From positions 177,563,093 to 177,627,092 of the forward strand of contig OY986438.1 of the NCBI GenBank assembly GCA_963920525.1: 64,000 nt of DNA. The letters are read 5' to 3'. Below the pieces are notes generated by a model. It worked only from the letters and a program-made list of their open reading frames with translations, was not told where the DNA came from and did no database searches. The DNA is from Dichetophora obliterata (lineage: Eukaryota > Arthropoda > Insecta > Diptera > Sciomyzidae). Below are positions 33,601 through 44,735 of this stretch, in pieces. The first letter of the stretch is position 1. Each line of letters begins with the position of its first letter. The position numbers and the translations under genes were made by a program.

Positions 33601-35500
33601 ACCATTACTTTTCATACAAAAAAATTTCAAAAATACAAAATGAATAAAAATAACAAAAAAAAAAAATAAATTGTAAGTTTCTTAAAAAGATTGTTGGGCT
33701 AGATTTTTCGATCGTATAAAACGTATTTAAATTTTTACGATAGAAACTTTTTTAAATCAACTTATGTATACACTTATGCATACCATATGAAAGAACTTTA
33801 AAAAGTCATTTTTGGTTTTAAATATTTTTTTAAAATCAAATATTTTTACCAAAGTTTTTTGCGAAATAAAGAAATTCATTAAGGTTTTTTTTGGAAAATT
33901 ACAAAAATTAGAAAGGAAGCAAAAATGAAAAAGATTGAAACGATGATTGAACGGACAAATAATCAAATTTCAAACAAAAAACAAACAAATGAATGCAATC
34001 ATTTGTAACATGACCGAGTTATTCACTTTCAAAACCAGATTCACTTTCATTTTTGATTGATTTTTTTTCTATTACACCAAAAAAGAAAATCAATACTAAA
34101 AACTTTTCGTGTATTTCAGGTGCGAAAGTTTTTGTGATGTCAATTTCTTGGAAATTTCAAGCAACTTGCATGTTCCTATAGGAAACGAAATTTTTCTAAT
34201 AAAAGACATCTAAACCAAGAATGTTACTTAACAGAAAGGTATGCAATTACCAAATTGCAATAATATAACTTTGAAAATTCTTGCACGGCAGATTATTTAC
34301 CTTAAACATTTAAGGTGTTTAATGAATCTGAGGACCTTAGTTTATTTGGCGATGACAAAAAGGTCAAAAATTTGGGTATAAATGGTTAAATATAAAAAAG
34401 TGGCGGCCGAAGCACACAGTGTAAGTGTGTTGCTTTGGTGTCGAAGGACCTTGGCTTAAACTTCCTCTGCATACAATGGCACACCCCATTATTATAAAAT
34501 ATGAAATTACAAATTCCACTAAAAGCTTCTTGAGAACATGCAGTTTAGCCGTTCAAAATTGGTATAAAACAAGTAGGTCCAGTTTTTGATCCATTGTGTA
34601 CAATATTTAATAAAACGCAAAGCAGAATAGCTCATAAGAAGCTCTGTTAATGTACTTTCAAGCGCTGAAATGGCCAAATTGTTTTGGATTTTTTGTGTAT
34701 AGAAAAGCACAAAATTTGTGAATAATTGCGTGAAAAATTGGGAGCATTTTGTTATGATTCACAGAGTGTTATATATATATATATATAGAAGAATTCTCGA
34801 GTAACACAGGATATACCATCTAGTAAAAAATATTTCTCTTTGAGTTGTTAAATACCCAAGAACGATTCTGAGTTAAGTTGAGTCTTTTTTGCAATTCCAC
34901 GATAATAGTTCAAATTACATTTTACACGTGTAACATGCAGCAATAGAAAAAAAATGTTATAATATAAGGAAAATATTGTTTTTTTTTGTGATTTTATTAA
35001 ATTAAATAATTCTGTATTTTATTCTAATTGCACTAATAAATCCATAAAACTGCTTCGAAGCTTTGGTTTTTTTTTTGCATAAATAGAGTCCAAAACGACG
35101 CACCTAATTTTTAAAGAGTCACTCACATAAATTTTAAAAATTTGTTCCCACTTTGCAGTGATCTTAACGAGGAATTAAATTTGTTGCTTTTATTTCTGTT
35201 GTGAAAGTCTTAATTTTGAAAAGTTTAATAGCATACTTCTAAGATAAAATTCTTAAGAACGTAACCGCAGTTTTTGTGGACAAGCAGTGAAAGTTAAAAA
35301 AATTTTCAATCTCAAATTAGGTCATAATTTTAAGCCATCTTAATGTGGATACTACTTTTACCAGAGCTGCTGTAATGATTCCTTTTGAATGTAATGCTTC
35401 CAAAAATATATGGTTGTAACTGCTACATACAAAATTTTTGTCTGTGATCTTATATACCCAATAAACCAAGCGATTTCAAAACGAATCCGCATTCTCGGAC
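30697..35500. other. AT-rich intron sequence, no gene
   Basis: Contains the tRNA-like segment above and a GC-richer stretch at 33400-33540 (ACCGATCGGCTGGACCGATA...) that looks like part of an old dispersed repeat. A short TA-repeat lies at about 34771-34787. No protein or element ends recognised. Confidence 0.4.
32825..32895 (+). repeat. tRNA-derived segment
   Basis: TGGCGTGAAGTAGTG resembles an A box and GCAGGTTCAAACCTGG is a T-arm with a B box. There is no complete cloverleaf. Low-confidence tRNA-derived repeat. Confidence 0.35.
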
Positions 35501-35690
35501 ATTTTAATCGTTAACGATTATCGTTTTCGAATCGTTTTCGAATCGTTTTCGAATACGCGAACGGGAGAAAATCAGCATTCGATAACAAGTCCGAGAAAAC
35601 AATTCGTTAACGAGTTCAAGAAAACAAATCGTTAACGAATCCGAGAATGCGAATTGTTACCGAGTCCGAGAATACGATTCGTTATTTAAA
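35500..35690 (+). repeat. Simple-ish array of AATCGTTAACGA/TCCGAGAA words
   Basis: TCGTTTTCGAA occurs three times in tandem (about 35520-35552), followed by repeated (A/G)TTCGTTAACGA and TCCGAGAA(A/T) words. It leads towards the larger array at 36240-37030, with which it shares the TCGTTAACGAG theme. Confidence 0.6.
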
Positions 35691-35884
35691 AATATAGAAT
35701 CCATCTTGAACTGCCTAAAACATAAGATATTTGCCAACAACTTTTCTTGCAAAAAAAAAAAACTCAAAAACTCACTCTTTTAAGATTTTAAACAGCATCT
35801 TTTGAGAATAATGATTTTATACTAGCGAAAAACTGCAAACATTTTTATTATTATCATTAAATTAAATTGAAAAATTACCACCAT

Positions 35885-35955
35885 CTAGAGATTTAAACCT
35901 CGGCAGCGTGATTGTAAGTCCATTAGATTATACATTCGACCATCGTAGTTTTTAG
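35885..35955 (-). repeat. tRNA-derived segment
   Basis: Minus strand carries GAGGTTTAAATCTC (T-arm/B box) downstream of an A box-like ATGGTCGAATG stretch. On the plus strand at about 36005-36035, AGGATCAAATCCC is another B box-like word, so there may be two tRNA-like pieces in opposite orientation. Confidence 0.35.
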
Positions 35956-36239
35956 GTGTTCGTCGCTTAATTTGCTTCATTAAGAATGAGAGCTAGCCTA
36001 TAGTCGTAGGATCAAATCCCAATCGGGACAAAAAATTTTTTTTTGTGCTGTCTTAAAATATAGGCTGTTTTATACAAAATTTTTTTTACGAAAGTTTAAA
36101 ATGTTATTTTTTTTAAAAAATTTTTTTATTAACTTTTTTTATTTTATCTATAAAAAAAATTATGTTTTGCTTAAAATATGTAATATTAACAGCGAACTAA
36201 AAATAACTGATTTATTTTGAAACATGTTAAAATTTTTTT

Positions 36240-37030
36240 TTACAAGGAAATGAAAAAACGAATACGAGTTCTTGGACTCGTAAACGACCTCGAAACGAAC
36301 GATTTATCGGATCCATACATAATTATATCCAAACACTTAGAATTTTTTCATATAAATTTCTTCATAAAAATTTTATAAAAAGACTTTTTTCAAATAATAC
36401 TTATGAAAATTTTTTGGATTTTAATTGAATTATTTTAAGCAGCAAACAATGAAACAATACGTTTATTAAAAAAATTATATATTTTCATATAAAAAAGTCA
36501 GAGTTGCGCACGAGCTTGAAACAATCATGAGATCTCGGATCCAAAAAGAATTGGAAGAAACAAAATTATGCAAAATGACCAAGAATTTTTTCATATAAAT
36601 TTCTTCACAGAAAATTTTATAAAAAGACTTAGAAATTTTTCATATAAAATAACGAAGATTTTTTTGATTTCAATTAACGTATGTGTAACAGCTAACAATC
36701 AAAAATTATTTTTTTTTAAAAAAAATATATATTTTCAAATAAAAAAGTTAGACTCGTAAACGAGCTCGAAACAAACACGAGATCTCGGATCCATACAAAA
36801 TTATGCAAAAAGACTTGAAATTTTTTTTGATTTAAATGAAAGTATTTTAAGCAGCTAACAACGAAAAAATACTTTTTATTGAGATAACTCTACATTTTTA
36901 TATAAAAAAGTTGAACTCGTACACGAACACGAGATCTCGGATCCATACAAAATTATGCAAAAAGACTTTATCTACTTGTAGATAATTCGAGATCTCGTGT
37001 TTGTTTCGAGCTCGCTTACGAGTGGGACCT
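36240..37030 (+). repeat. Tandem-like array with GAGATCTCGGATCCATAC units, inverted at its end
   Basis: A block of the form GACTCGTAAACGAGCTCGAAAC, ACGAGATCTCGGATCCATAC, AAAATTATGCAAAAAGACTT recurs near 36262, 36500, 36748 and 36908. At 36985-37025 part of it returns inverted (CGAGATCTCGTGTTTGTTTC). Spacers are AT-rich and also alignable (TTTTTCATATAAATTTCTTC). Units are rich in palindromes: GAGATCTC, GGATCC, GAGCTC. Confidence 0.75.
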
Positions 37031-39621
37031 TTTTACATGAATAATATGAACTATATAGTTTTTCTAATAAAAAGTATTTTTTTCAATCAAATCAAAAAAA
37101 TTTCATAATTTTTATATGAAAAATTTCTAAGTCGTTTTATACATTAATAGCTAGAGAGAATATACATATTTTAGGACTCTCTGAGCGAAAACACGAAGAA
37201 ATAGCGTGAAAAGTAGAGAAAATATACATATTTTGGAAAAAAAACGCGTTAGAAATATTTATATTTTTTTTTTCTATGGGATGTAACGACAGTAAGTGTA
37301 AGCAATCAGTTGCCAACAATAAAATCAGAAAAAATCAGCGATACATGGATCAGTTGTAGGTAATTCTCGTGAAATTTTGTTAGAGTGTAATTTTAACTCA
37401 TATGCAAACTTTTTTGGTCCACGAAAACTACTTCTATTTTGTTTCAACTTTTATTTTTCTGGATATTGATTCAATTTAAGAAGCCTGTCCTTCACTGCCA
37501 TCAACAAAAGCATGAAACCATCCAACCACATAAAATCATATTAAGTTAAAACAACTCTAATCAAAAACTGTTGCTTTTACATTTCACACATCTTTACGGT
37601 AACCTTACCAGCAGCAGCTGCTCTTTGATATCTATCATCCAACCATAAGAAGCATCAAGAACAATTTCTTTTGAATGGTGCTCAAGTTTGAAGATGTTTA
37701 AAATGAGCAAGCATCTCACGCTGTGCAATGCATAAATCCTGCACAGCTGGAGGATGGCGCAAAGATGGGCCGGCCAACTACTTCAATATTATCATCTATC
37801 AATATTTTCGAAGTGAAGTGGATGCTTAAAGTAAGCATGTTGAACACAGAAGGAAGCCGTTGATCCAGCACAGCATAAAAACCGGCAAGGTTTTGTTTTT
37901 TTTGATATATTATAAAGGATTTGCTAGAAATCCTTGATACTTTAACCTATTGAAAAATAAAAACTTTAGATTGTGGTAACTTAAAGGCGTTTCATAGTTT
38001 TTTATCGTTTTTATAACAACAATTTTAAAACAGCTTTAACTTTTTAGTTCTTTTTGAGTGGGGTTGGCTTTCGGAAAGATGTCATTGAGCGCTCTGAAGT
38101 AGTTGGGACACGAAAACATTGAAGGGAAATGAAAGAAAGTAGTGTGATTAGCTTAATGCAGATATTTTTGTAATTTGGGTGGGATGGGCTGTTTTTTGTT
38201 GTTTTTGTTTCTATACAACACGCGAAATTGTAATACACAAAACGTGCATTTGTAAACGTGCTGATATACAAAACGAACGAACGTAGGAATGCTTTACGAT
38301 GTGTTGATTTCCTTTCTGCTTTTTTTCATACATACCTGACTTTTACTACCAGTTCGAACTCATTACTAGAATAGGCAAAAATGTGTGTTTCTTCCCTTTG
38401 CGGGCTTTTCGTGTTGCCGAAATTTCACAAATGAGTTTAAATCAAATCAGAAAAAAAAAAAAATAAAAATACTTGCCATAATGTTGAGTGCAAATAGCAG
38501 TCGAAAAGCTACGAAGAATTAATGCATGGAAGTTAAAATGCTTGCGATAAGCTAAATATGTATTTCTGGGTATGTGAAAAAGTGCTAATTTCTCTGAACA
38601 AATACTGCAAATATAGCATTAAGGAAAAAAAAATGTATGCCAAGAAACTCTATGAAAATTTAAATACAAGTGTAGGTTCGAACATGGCACTGGAGTGCCT
38701 TAAATTTATTATTTCAAATTATTTCACTGCTTGTAGAGCACAAACACAAATACATGTTTCATGTGTTTGTTCTTACACATATTTACACTCGATGTTTATA
38801 CACGGTGTAGATATTTTTAGACACATGTCAGGGTTTGCGACATTAGAGAAGGGTAGCCTATAGTACCAATTCGTTTACAACTGGGTTAATGAGGTGTTTT
38901 TTTACGTGGTTTTTATTCCAGCTAAGACAGATTTATAGTGTACAGCAATGGTTTTACATACATAATTCGGCTATTTTTGTTTAACACATCCGCTAAGTAA
39001 GTAGCAACTCCTTCTTTATTGATGCTATTAAACATTCAAGGAACACGCAAACCCTTCAAACGGTCATTGATGTGTCGGCGAGTAAAGTGGCACCATATTG
39101 ACGACCCTGCCAGTTTAATGACAGCTCATGCATGAAAATGTTGTGTAATGCCCCCTCCGTGCGCTGACACATTTTGAGTTAATGTTAATTTAAAAATACT
39201 TCGTCCTTGTCCTCCGGGCATTTAATATCGACTCAAAATACAATAATGTAAGGCTACTTAAACAATAAGATATGATGACTCATTTGGGAATTTATTCTTG
39301 CTATTGCTATTTTTATAATTATAATGCTAATAATGCAGAAGTTTATGCCATATTTTCAGTATTGTCAAATTATTGAAGTGTACAAAACTATCTTGTTATG
39401 AGTGCTACGTTCCAAAATAACTGACCTAATCACTGGTTGACTAAGTTGACTTAGCCCCCGACAAGTTTTCAGCTATTTTAAATATTTTGGAAATACTATT
39501 TTCTGGTAGTTTATGCATTTAAAAATAAAATAAAATAGTTTCAAGTACTTATCTTAACCGTAGTCCTACGTTGGTGTAGAAAAATAATTTTTTTTTTTAA
39601 TTTTTATATATTTCCAAAACC
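37031..39621. other. Intron sequence; GC-richer island at 37480-37870
   Basis: Mostly AT-rich. The island 37480-37870 has higher GC. On its minus strand there is a short open stretch (ILIDDNIEVVGRPIFAPSSS, about 37800) that looks protein-like, but I do not recognise it and it soon stops. It could be a fragment of an unidentified element. Confidence 0.3.
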
Positions 39622-40235
39622 CATTGGCGTCGGAACAGGGGTAAGGGGGCTGTTGCCCCCCACTTTTTTAGCTAGATAAACAATTTAAAAGGAAAACTTC
39701 AAAAGTTATTCAAAATATCAGTTTTTTTACAACGATAATATTTTTGTATTATATATTTTCCTCTTCTTTCTCTCTTCTTCATAAGCATGCTTGCGGATAA
39801 CCATTTTCTTTCTCTGTGTTTGCAAAAAGATAGAAAAAAATGTAGAGTTTCTACTGGAAACCCACCACTTCAGTTTTAAAGCACCCTTAAGTATGTAGCT
39901 TAATGCTTGTTAATTTTGCAACTCTGGTAAGAAAAAATTTGACATGTTCTTAGGGGCTTTCCATATTGGACAACATGTTGTACGATAAGTTAGATGGAAA
40001 ACTAATGGGACTATTTGATTGAGCGTTCGAACGATCCAACTTGTAAAGCAACATCATTAATTGCAAGCTCTCAAGCAGAACACATCCGGCTAATAGCTAA
40101 GCAACTTTGAGATGCCCTAACAATTGAGCAGTAATTTTACATAATTGTACAATATTGTGCAATCGGCAGAAAAAAACCAAAAATTTCGACTATCGTTTTA
40201 GCTTATGCATGGTACTACATGTTGTATAATCTGCC

Positions 40236-41029
40236 ATGTTGGTCCAATGTTTTGGACCACGCGAAAGCCCCTACTGTGAATTAGCTGATGAAAATCCACC
40301 TCGACGCTTTGAACAAACATCAAATCCGGTTCCTTCAGTACAGTTGCCACTATATGATCGGCTACGAAAAGATTGTTTCGAATTTTTAGATCTTCCCTCA
40401 AATGAGATAACGGCTAGATTCGATCAAACAGGTTGATATTTTACTTTTTTTTTATTTTTGCAAGTTTACACCAGCTTTACTCAACCGACACACTTTGATT
40501 TAACATTCGGTGAGTCGGTTGAGTGAAGCTAGTGTAAACTGGCACTTTGTAAATCTTATTGTACATTTAAACAGATCTTGACACTCTGGAATCGTTGGAA
40601 AATATTGTAATCGAAGCCTTCAACGGAAAAGTGCCTTCTGAACAAAATCTAAAAACAAATCTAGATCTTTATGCAGATGACTTTTTTGCAGATGAAATTG
40701 CTGAAGCAATTGCCTGGTCAAACACCTTGAAATTGTAGTGGCATTGTATCCCAATTTGCGAAAAATTCGGTTACTGTAAAAAACTATTGAATGAAGTTGA
40801 AAAACTTATTGCTTTGCTTCTGACTGTGCCTGTATCAGCAGCTTCATCTGAGCGTTCTTTTAGTGCACTAAGACGACTTAAAACGTACCTTCGAGCAACT
40901 ATGACACAGAAACAACTCACTCATGCGGCACTTGTACACATTCACAAAGATAAAACCGAAGAATTGAATTCGATGGAGGTGGTGAAAGAGTTTGTTTCTC
41001 GCAAGGACAGAAAAAACATTTTGGAATAA
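40236..41029 (+). pseudogene. hAT transposase (ZMYM1-like type), C-terminal half
   Basis: 40236-40436 reads DENPPRRFEQTSNPVPSVQL...DRLRKDCFEFLDLPSNEITARF, the segment before the last part of the RNase H-like domain in ZMYM-type hAT proteins. After an AT-rich interval with a hairpin insert, 40589-40738 gives LENIVIEAFNGKVPSEQNLK. Then 40787-41029 gives LIALLLTVPVSAASSERSFS, ALRRLKTYLRATM and HIHKDKTEELNSMEVVKEFV: the hAT C-terminal dimerisation domain with its diagnostic SSERSFS. Zinc finger and most catalytic parts are missing, so it is non-autonomous. Confidence 0.8.
40463..40540. repeat. 78-bp hairpin inserted in hAT copy 2
   Basis: AGTTTACACCAGCTTTACTC plus the next 7 bases (40463-40489) is repeated inverted at 40514-40540 with one difference. 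The loop is only 24 bp. A tiny MITE or hairpin absent from the region where the transposase frame should continue. Confidence 0.8.
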
Positions 41030-41370
41030 TATAATTGATATAACTTTTTGTACCTTATTCCATTTAAACCATGTAAAGATATACCTAGTCTTGCTTTATA
41101 AAAGCAACCATTATTTCTTATATTTTCATATTACCATATGAAAGATCCTTTAAAGAATGATCTCTAATATTAAAATTGGAAGAACTTTTAAAAATAACGA
41201 AATTTTAATATTTTTTATATATTTTTATATTTTTTTATTTTAAACTAAAATAAAAAATTTGTTTATTCACATTCATGTTTCTTTGAAGAAATTTTGGTGA
41301 ACTTTTTTTTGCACCACCATTTGTACTGCCCCCCCAGATGAAATTAGCTTTCGACGCGCTTGCCAAAACC

Positions 41371-42524
41371 ATTTAGTTTTGGGATCCAATCTTACATGCT
41401 ATTTATTTTATGCTAAGAGTGAACTGAAATCTCTTTTCTTGTAGTATCGCAATTATAATAATTTTTCAAAATAGTTAAAAACTTCAATTCCTCATCTACA
41501 CCTCAATGGTTAAATCGTGATAAAAAAATATAAAAGAGATACGTTACCTCAGAGTCCGTACCTTAGTTACAATCTGGGCTTTGTCTGCTTTGTGAATAAT
41601 GACAATAGGATTAGATCTTCAGTTTTCATATGACTAAATCTTATTTATACCATGCAACATATTCTCATCGAAACATCACAGCCATCGAATTCAGATGTAA
41701 CATCAATACTGCTGTATAAGCCAATCGTACCAATGTCAAACACTGTGTGATGTGTGTTTCGATTTCAGTGGAACATATTGATGTTTGTATAAAATAAGTA
41801 TGTCTTTTTTGAGTTACTGTCTAGTGTACCATTGCAGGTTGATTTAAATTTCGGGTAAGCAGTGATATGAAAGCCAACCCAGCTAGCACAAAAAGGTTGT
41901 AAAAGTGTCGCAAAAGAGTCGCCAATACAGATATAAATCGCAATTGTAACGTAATTACACCTGAAAAAGCAGATATTATACGCTTATTTTTGAAAAACAA
42001 TTTAGGTTACAATTAGTCGAAAAATGTGTTATAACAATGTTGTAAATGTGTTGTTGATACAATTTTAAGTTGCACGCCACAAGATGAAACATAAATGGAA
42101 CATTCGAACAAAGTTTTTATTGTGTTATTCTTACGTTACAATTCAGTTAAAATAAACGTGAATGTTACATAAATTTTTTTTTATTATAACAGATTTTTTA
42201 ACAAGGGAGGAGTACTGATGACATTTATATTCCTGATTGAAAAAAATAAGTTCTTAAAAAGTTTTAAAATGTTTTGGTTTTGCATACACAATTCCTTACT
42301 ATAATTTTCATTAAACTAGTGATAATTTTTGGAGTGCATATTAAAAGTCAAAGACAAATTGAAATGCAATAAAAAGATGTAAAATTAAATTGAAAATATG
42401 AAGAGTTACACATAAAATTTTACAAAAAAGGCCATTTTGTCGATGAATGTTTGTGTTTTACCTCTATAAAACTCACGCGCCACCCAAAAAATAACTATTT
42501 TGAAAATAATTTGGAAAAAAGAAG
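41371..42524. other. AT-rich intron sequence left of the intact mariner
   Basis: No coding similarity. Words such as ACGTTACAATTCAGTT near 42130 resemble, in inverted form, the minisatellite on the other side of the mariner (44021-44420), so the mariner may have landed inside a larger repeat. Confidence 0.35.
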
Positions 42525-42526
42525 TA

Positions 42527-43809
42527 TTGGGGGTTGGAATTAATTTTAAAGGTTTTTTTTCGGTTTTTGAGCATTTATTTAGAAACAACGGTACAATGTA
42601 TATTATCCAAAGTATTGTCCATCGTTAGCTACAACATTTTCCCATCTTTCTGGCAGCATATGGATTCCGCGCCGGAAGAACGATTCGTCTTTTGAGGCAA
42701 TCCACGAATCGACCCATTTTTTGGTATCCTCGTAAGAAGTGAAGCGCTGCTCAGCCAAGCCATGCGTCATCGATCTGAATAGGTGGTAGTCGGAAGGGGC
42801 TATGTCTGGGCTATAAGGCGGGTGGGGTAGCACATCCCAATTCAGCGCCTCCAACGTTTCCTTGACGGTTCTTGCAACATGTGGCCGTGCGTTGTCATGT
42901 TGAAAAACCACTTTGTCGTGTCTTTTGGCATATTCCGGCCGTTTAACCTTTAATGTTCGGCTCAATTGCATCAATTGTTGTTGGTAGCGTTCCCCAGTGA
43001 TGGTTTTGTTAGGTTTTAGCAGCTCATAGTATACGACACCCTTCTGATCCCACCAAATACACAGCATAAGCTTGGCGCCATGAATATTCGGCTTGGCCCT
43101 CGATGTTGATGCATGGCCGGGTGGTCCCCACGATTTTTTTCGCTTAGGATTATCGTAATGGATCCATTTTTCATCGCCAGTGACAATACGATGCAAAAAA
43201 CTCTTCCTTTTATGCCGTTGAAGCAGTTGTTCGCACATGCAAAATCGCCGTTCAACGTCTCTCGGCTTCAACTGGTACGGCACCCAATTTCCTTGCTTTT
43301 GAATCATTCCCATGGCCTTAAAGCGTTTGCCGAACGTTGATAAGTCCACTCCCAATGATTCTGACAATTCTTGAAGGGTTTGACACGGGTCTTCATCGAG
43401 CAAAGCCTCCAATTCCTCATCTTCAAACTTTTTCGGCTGGCCCGGACGCTCTTTGTCTTCCGTATCAAAATCACCACTTTTAAACCGACGGAACCAGTAC
43501 TCACAAGTAGAAATCGATGGAGCATAGTCCCCGTAAGCCTCAGTAAGCGTGCGTTGTGCTTCAACCGCTTTTTTCTTCAAATGGAAGCACAAAAGTAAAC
43601 CTTCCCGCAAATTGCGTTTTGTTGGAACGAAAGTCGACATGTTCACAGAGAAAAAAATATATGTTGTTTACACTTCAGTGGAATGACACATACTAAAAAA
43701 TGAAGCTTAGACAATGTGCTTTGAAATGAATATAGTCACAGGTGTGCCCAATGCGATGTATTGATAGTTACGCCATCTCTTAACCTTTAAAACTAATTCC
43801 AACCCCCAA
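42527..43809 (-). mobile_element. Mos1-like mariner element, structurally complete
   Basis: The 1,283-bp element is flanked by TA on both sides (42525-42526 and 43810-43811). TIRs are 28 bp with one mismatch: TTGGGGGTTGGAATTA(A/G)TTT followed by TAAAGGTT. It encodes one uninterrupted transposase on the minus strand. Size and layout equal those of Mos1-type mariners. Lack of decay compared with every other element here indicates a recent arrival. Confidence 0.95.
42603..43646 (-). CDS. Mariner transposase, intact open frame (347 aa)
   Basis: Cut-and-paste transposase of the mauritiana (Mos1)-like mariner group. It binds its TIRs and cuts DNA through a D,D34D triad. The catalytic residues are all present: Asp158 in VTGDEKWIHY, Asp251 in VVFQHDNARPHVA, and Asp286 in YSPDIAPSDYHLF, with exactly 34 residues between the last two. 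The N-terminal helix-turn-helix pair is intact (LLLCFHLKKKAVEAQRTL and LQELSESLGVDLSTFGKRF), separated by the GRPxK-like RPGQPKK. The second Met (MSTFVPTK) aligns with the Mos1 start and would give 345 aa, the Mos1 length. One oddity: the interdomain WVPHEL motif reads WVPYQL. No stop or frameshift. It could be active; nothing in the sequence proves it is expressed. Confidence 0.95.
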   Translation of the reverse strand: MNMSTFVPTKRNLREGLLLCFHLKKKAVEAQRTLTEAYGDYAPSISTCEYWFRRFKSGDFDTEDKERPGQPKKFEDEELEALLDEDPCQTLQELSESLGVDLSTFGKRFKAMGMIQKQGNWVPYQLKPRDVERRFCMCEQLLQRHKRKSFLHRIVTGDEKWIHYDNPKRKKSWGPPGHASTSRAKPNIHGAKLMLCIWWDQKGVVYYELLKPNKTITGERYQQQLMQLSRTLKVKRPEYAKRHDKVVFQHDNARPHVARTVKETLEALNWDVLPHPPYSPDIAPSDYHLFRSMTHGLAEQRFTSYEDTKKWVDSWIASKDESFFRRGIHMLPERWENVVANDGQYFG

Positions 43810-43811
43810 TA

Positions 43812-44020
43812 TTTCGAGCTTTTAATTTCGGCATAATAATGTTTAATATACAGCTAAATATATTTTTTTAAGTTCCTAGTGTCATATTGCACCGAAAATT
43901 CTTAAAGAAAATAAAATATATTAAGGAAAATCGTATTTAAACTTATTCCAATCAAAATTCATAGTGTTGAAAACAATCAAATATGGCGAGTATGAAGTTT
44001 TAAGGCACTTTTTCTCTAAA
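43812..44020. other. AT-rich sequence right of the mariner
   Basis: No feature recognised. Confidence 0.4.
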
Positions 44021-44420
44021 GTTCTTGCAACTGAATAATAACCTCAATACATAGTTTTTGCAACTAACTAAATATCAAAAGTTACAAATATTTTTTTAAA
44101 GTTGTTGGAACTGAATAATAACCTTAATGCAGCATTTACTTACAACAAGTTTATTCAAAACTTCTTGCAACTGAATTATAGCTCCAATGCAACGTTCATA
44201 TAACTTATTACATTTTAAAAGTTGCAATGTTTTTTTCTAAAATTCTTGCAACTGAATAATAACTTTAATACATCGTTCTTATATCAAGCAAAATTTTATA
44301 AGTTACAATTATGATTTTTAAACTTGCATCAACTGAATAATAACCTTAATATAGCATAAGGTTGCAATGACTATTTTCAATGTTCTTGTAACTGAATAAA
44401 AACCTCATTTCAACCTTCTT
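44021..44420 (+). repeat. Minisatellite with CTTGCAACTGAATAATAACC units, 80/60-bp spacing
   Basis: Starts of the unit (G/C)TTCTTGCAACTGAATAATA fall near 44021, 44101, 44161, 44242, 44321 and 44381, spacings of 80, 60, 81, 79 and 60 bp. Between them other words recur (TTACAA(T/C)(A/G)TTTTTTTAAA, ACGTTCATATAA). The alternating spacing suggests a higher-order repeat of about 140 bp. Confidence 0.75.
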
Positions 44421-44735
44421 GCAACAAAACAAATTCTCGTAATTTCACAATGATTCATTGCCATTCAACGAAAAATTTGATCAATTTGGTAGCCTCGTTG
44501 AACGCTGAAATAAAACAAAAATGGATTACATGTTAGTAGAAACCTACACAAAGAAATTGACAAGCAACACAAAATTTTATGTGAACAATAAAATTTATGT
44601 TTTGCTTATGACATTTTAGTGCGTCACAGCAAAATTGAAAACATTTAGTTGTAGTGACTTCCCTATAACTTAATAAAAACATCTTCAAACCGAAGTTTTG
44701 AACATTTACTTGTTGTGACATTGATACAACTTAAT

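Larger units (their letters stand above)
39622..41362 (+). mobile_element. hAT element copy 2 (CAxxGGCGTCGG ends), perfect 8-bp TSD
   Basis: Left end CATTGGCGTCGGAACAGG, right end GCTTTCGACGCGCTTG. The element is flanked by perfect CCAAAACC duplications (39614-39621 and 41363-41370). It is the longer sibling of copy 1 and contains a recognisable hAT dimerisation domain. It also carries its own small hairpin insertion at 40463-40540. At 1.74 kb it is still shorter than a full-length hAT. Confidence 0.9.

Noticed and set aside
42603..43646. Plus-strand and alternative-frame open stretches across the mariner (e.g. 43113-43340, 43371-43598)
   Set aside because: They are shadows of the intact transposase gene on the minus strand.
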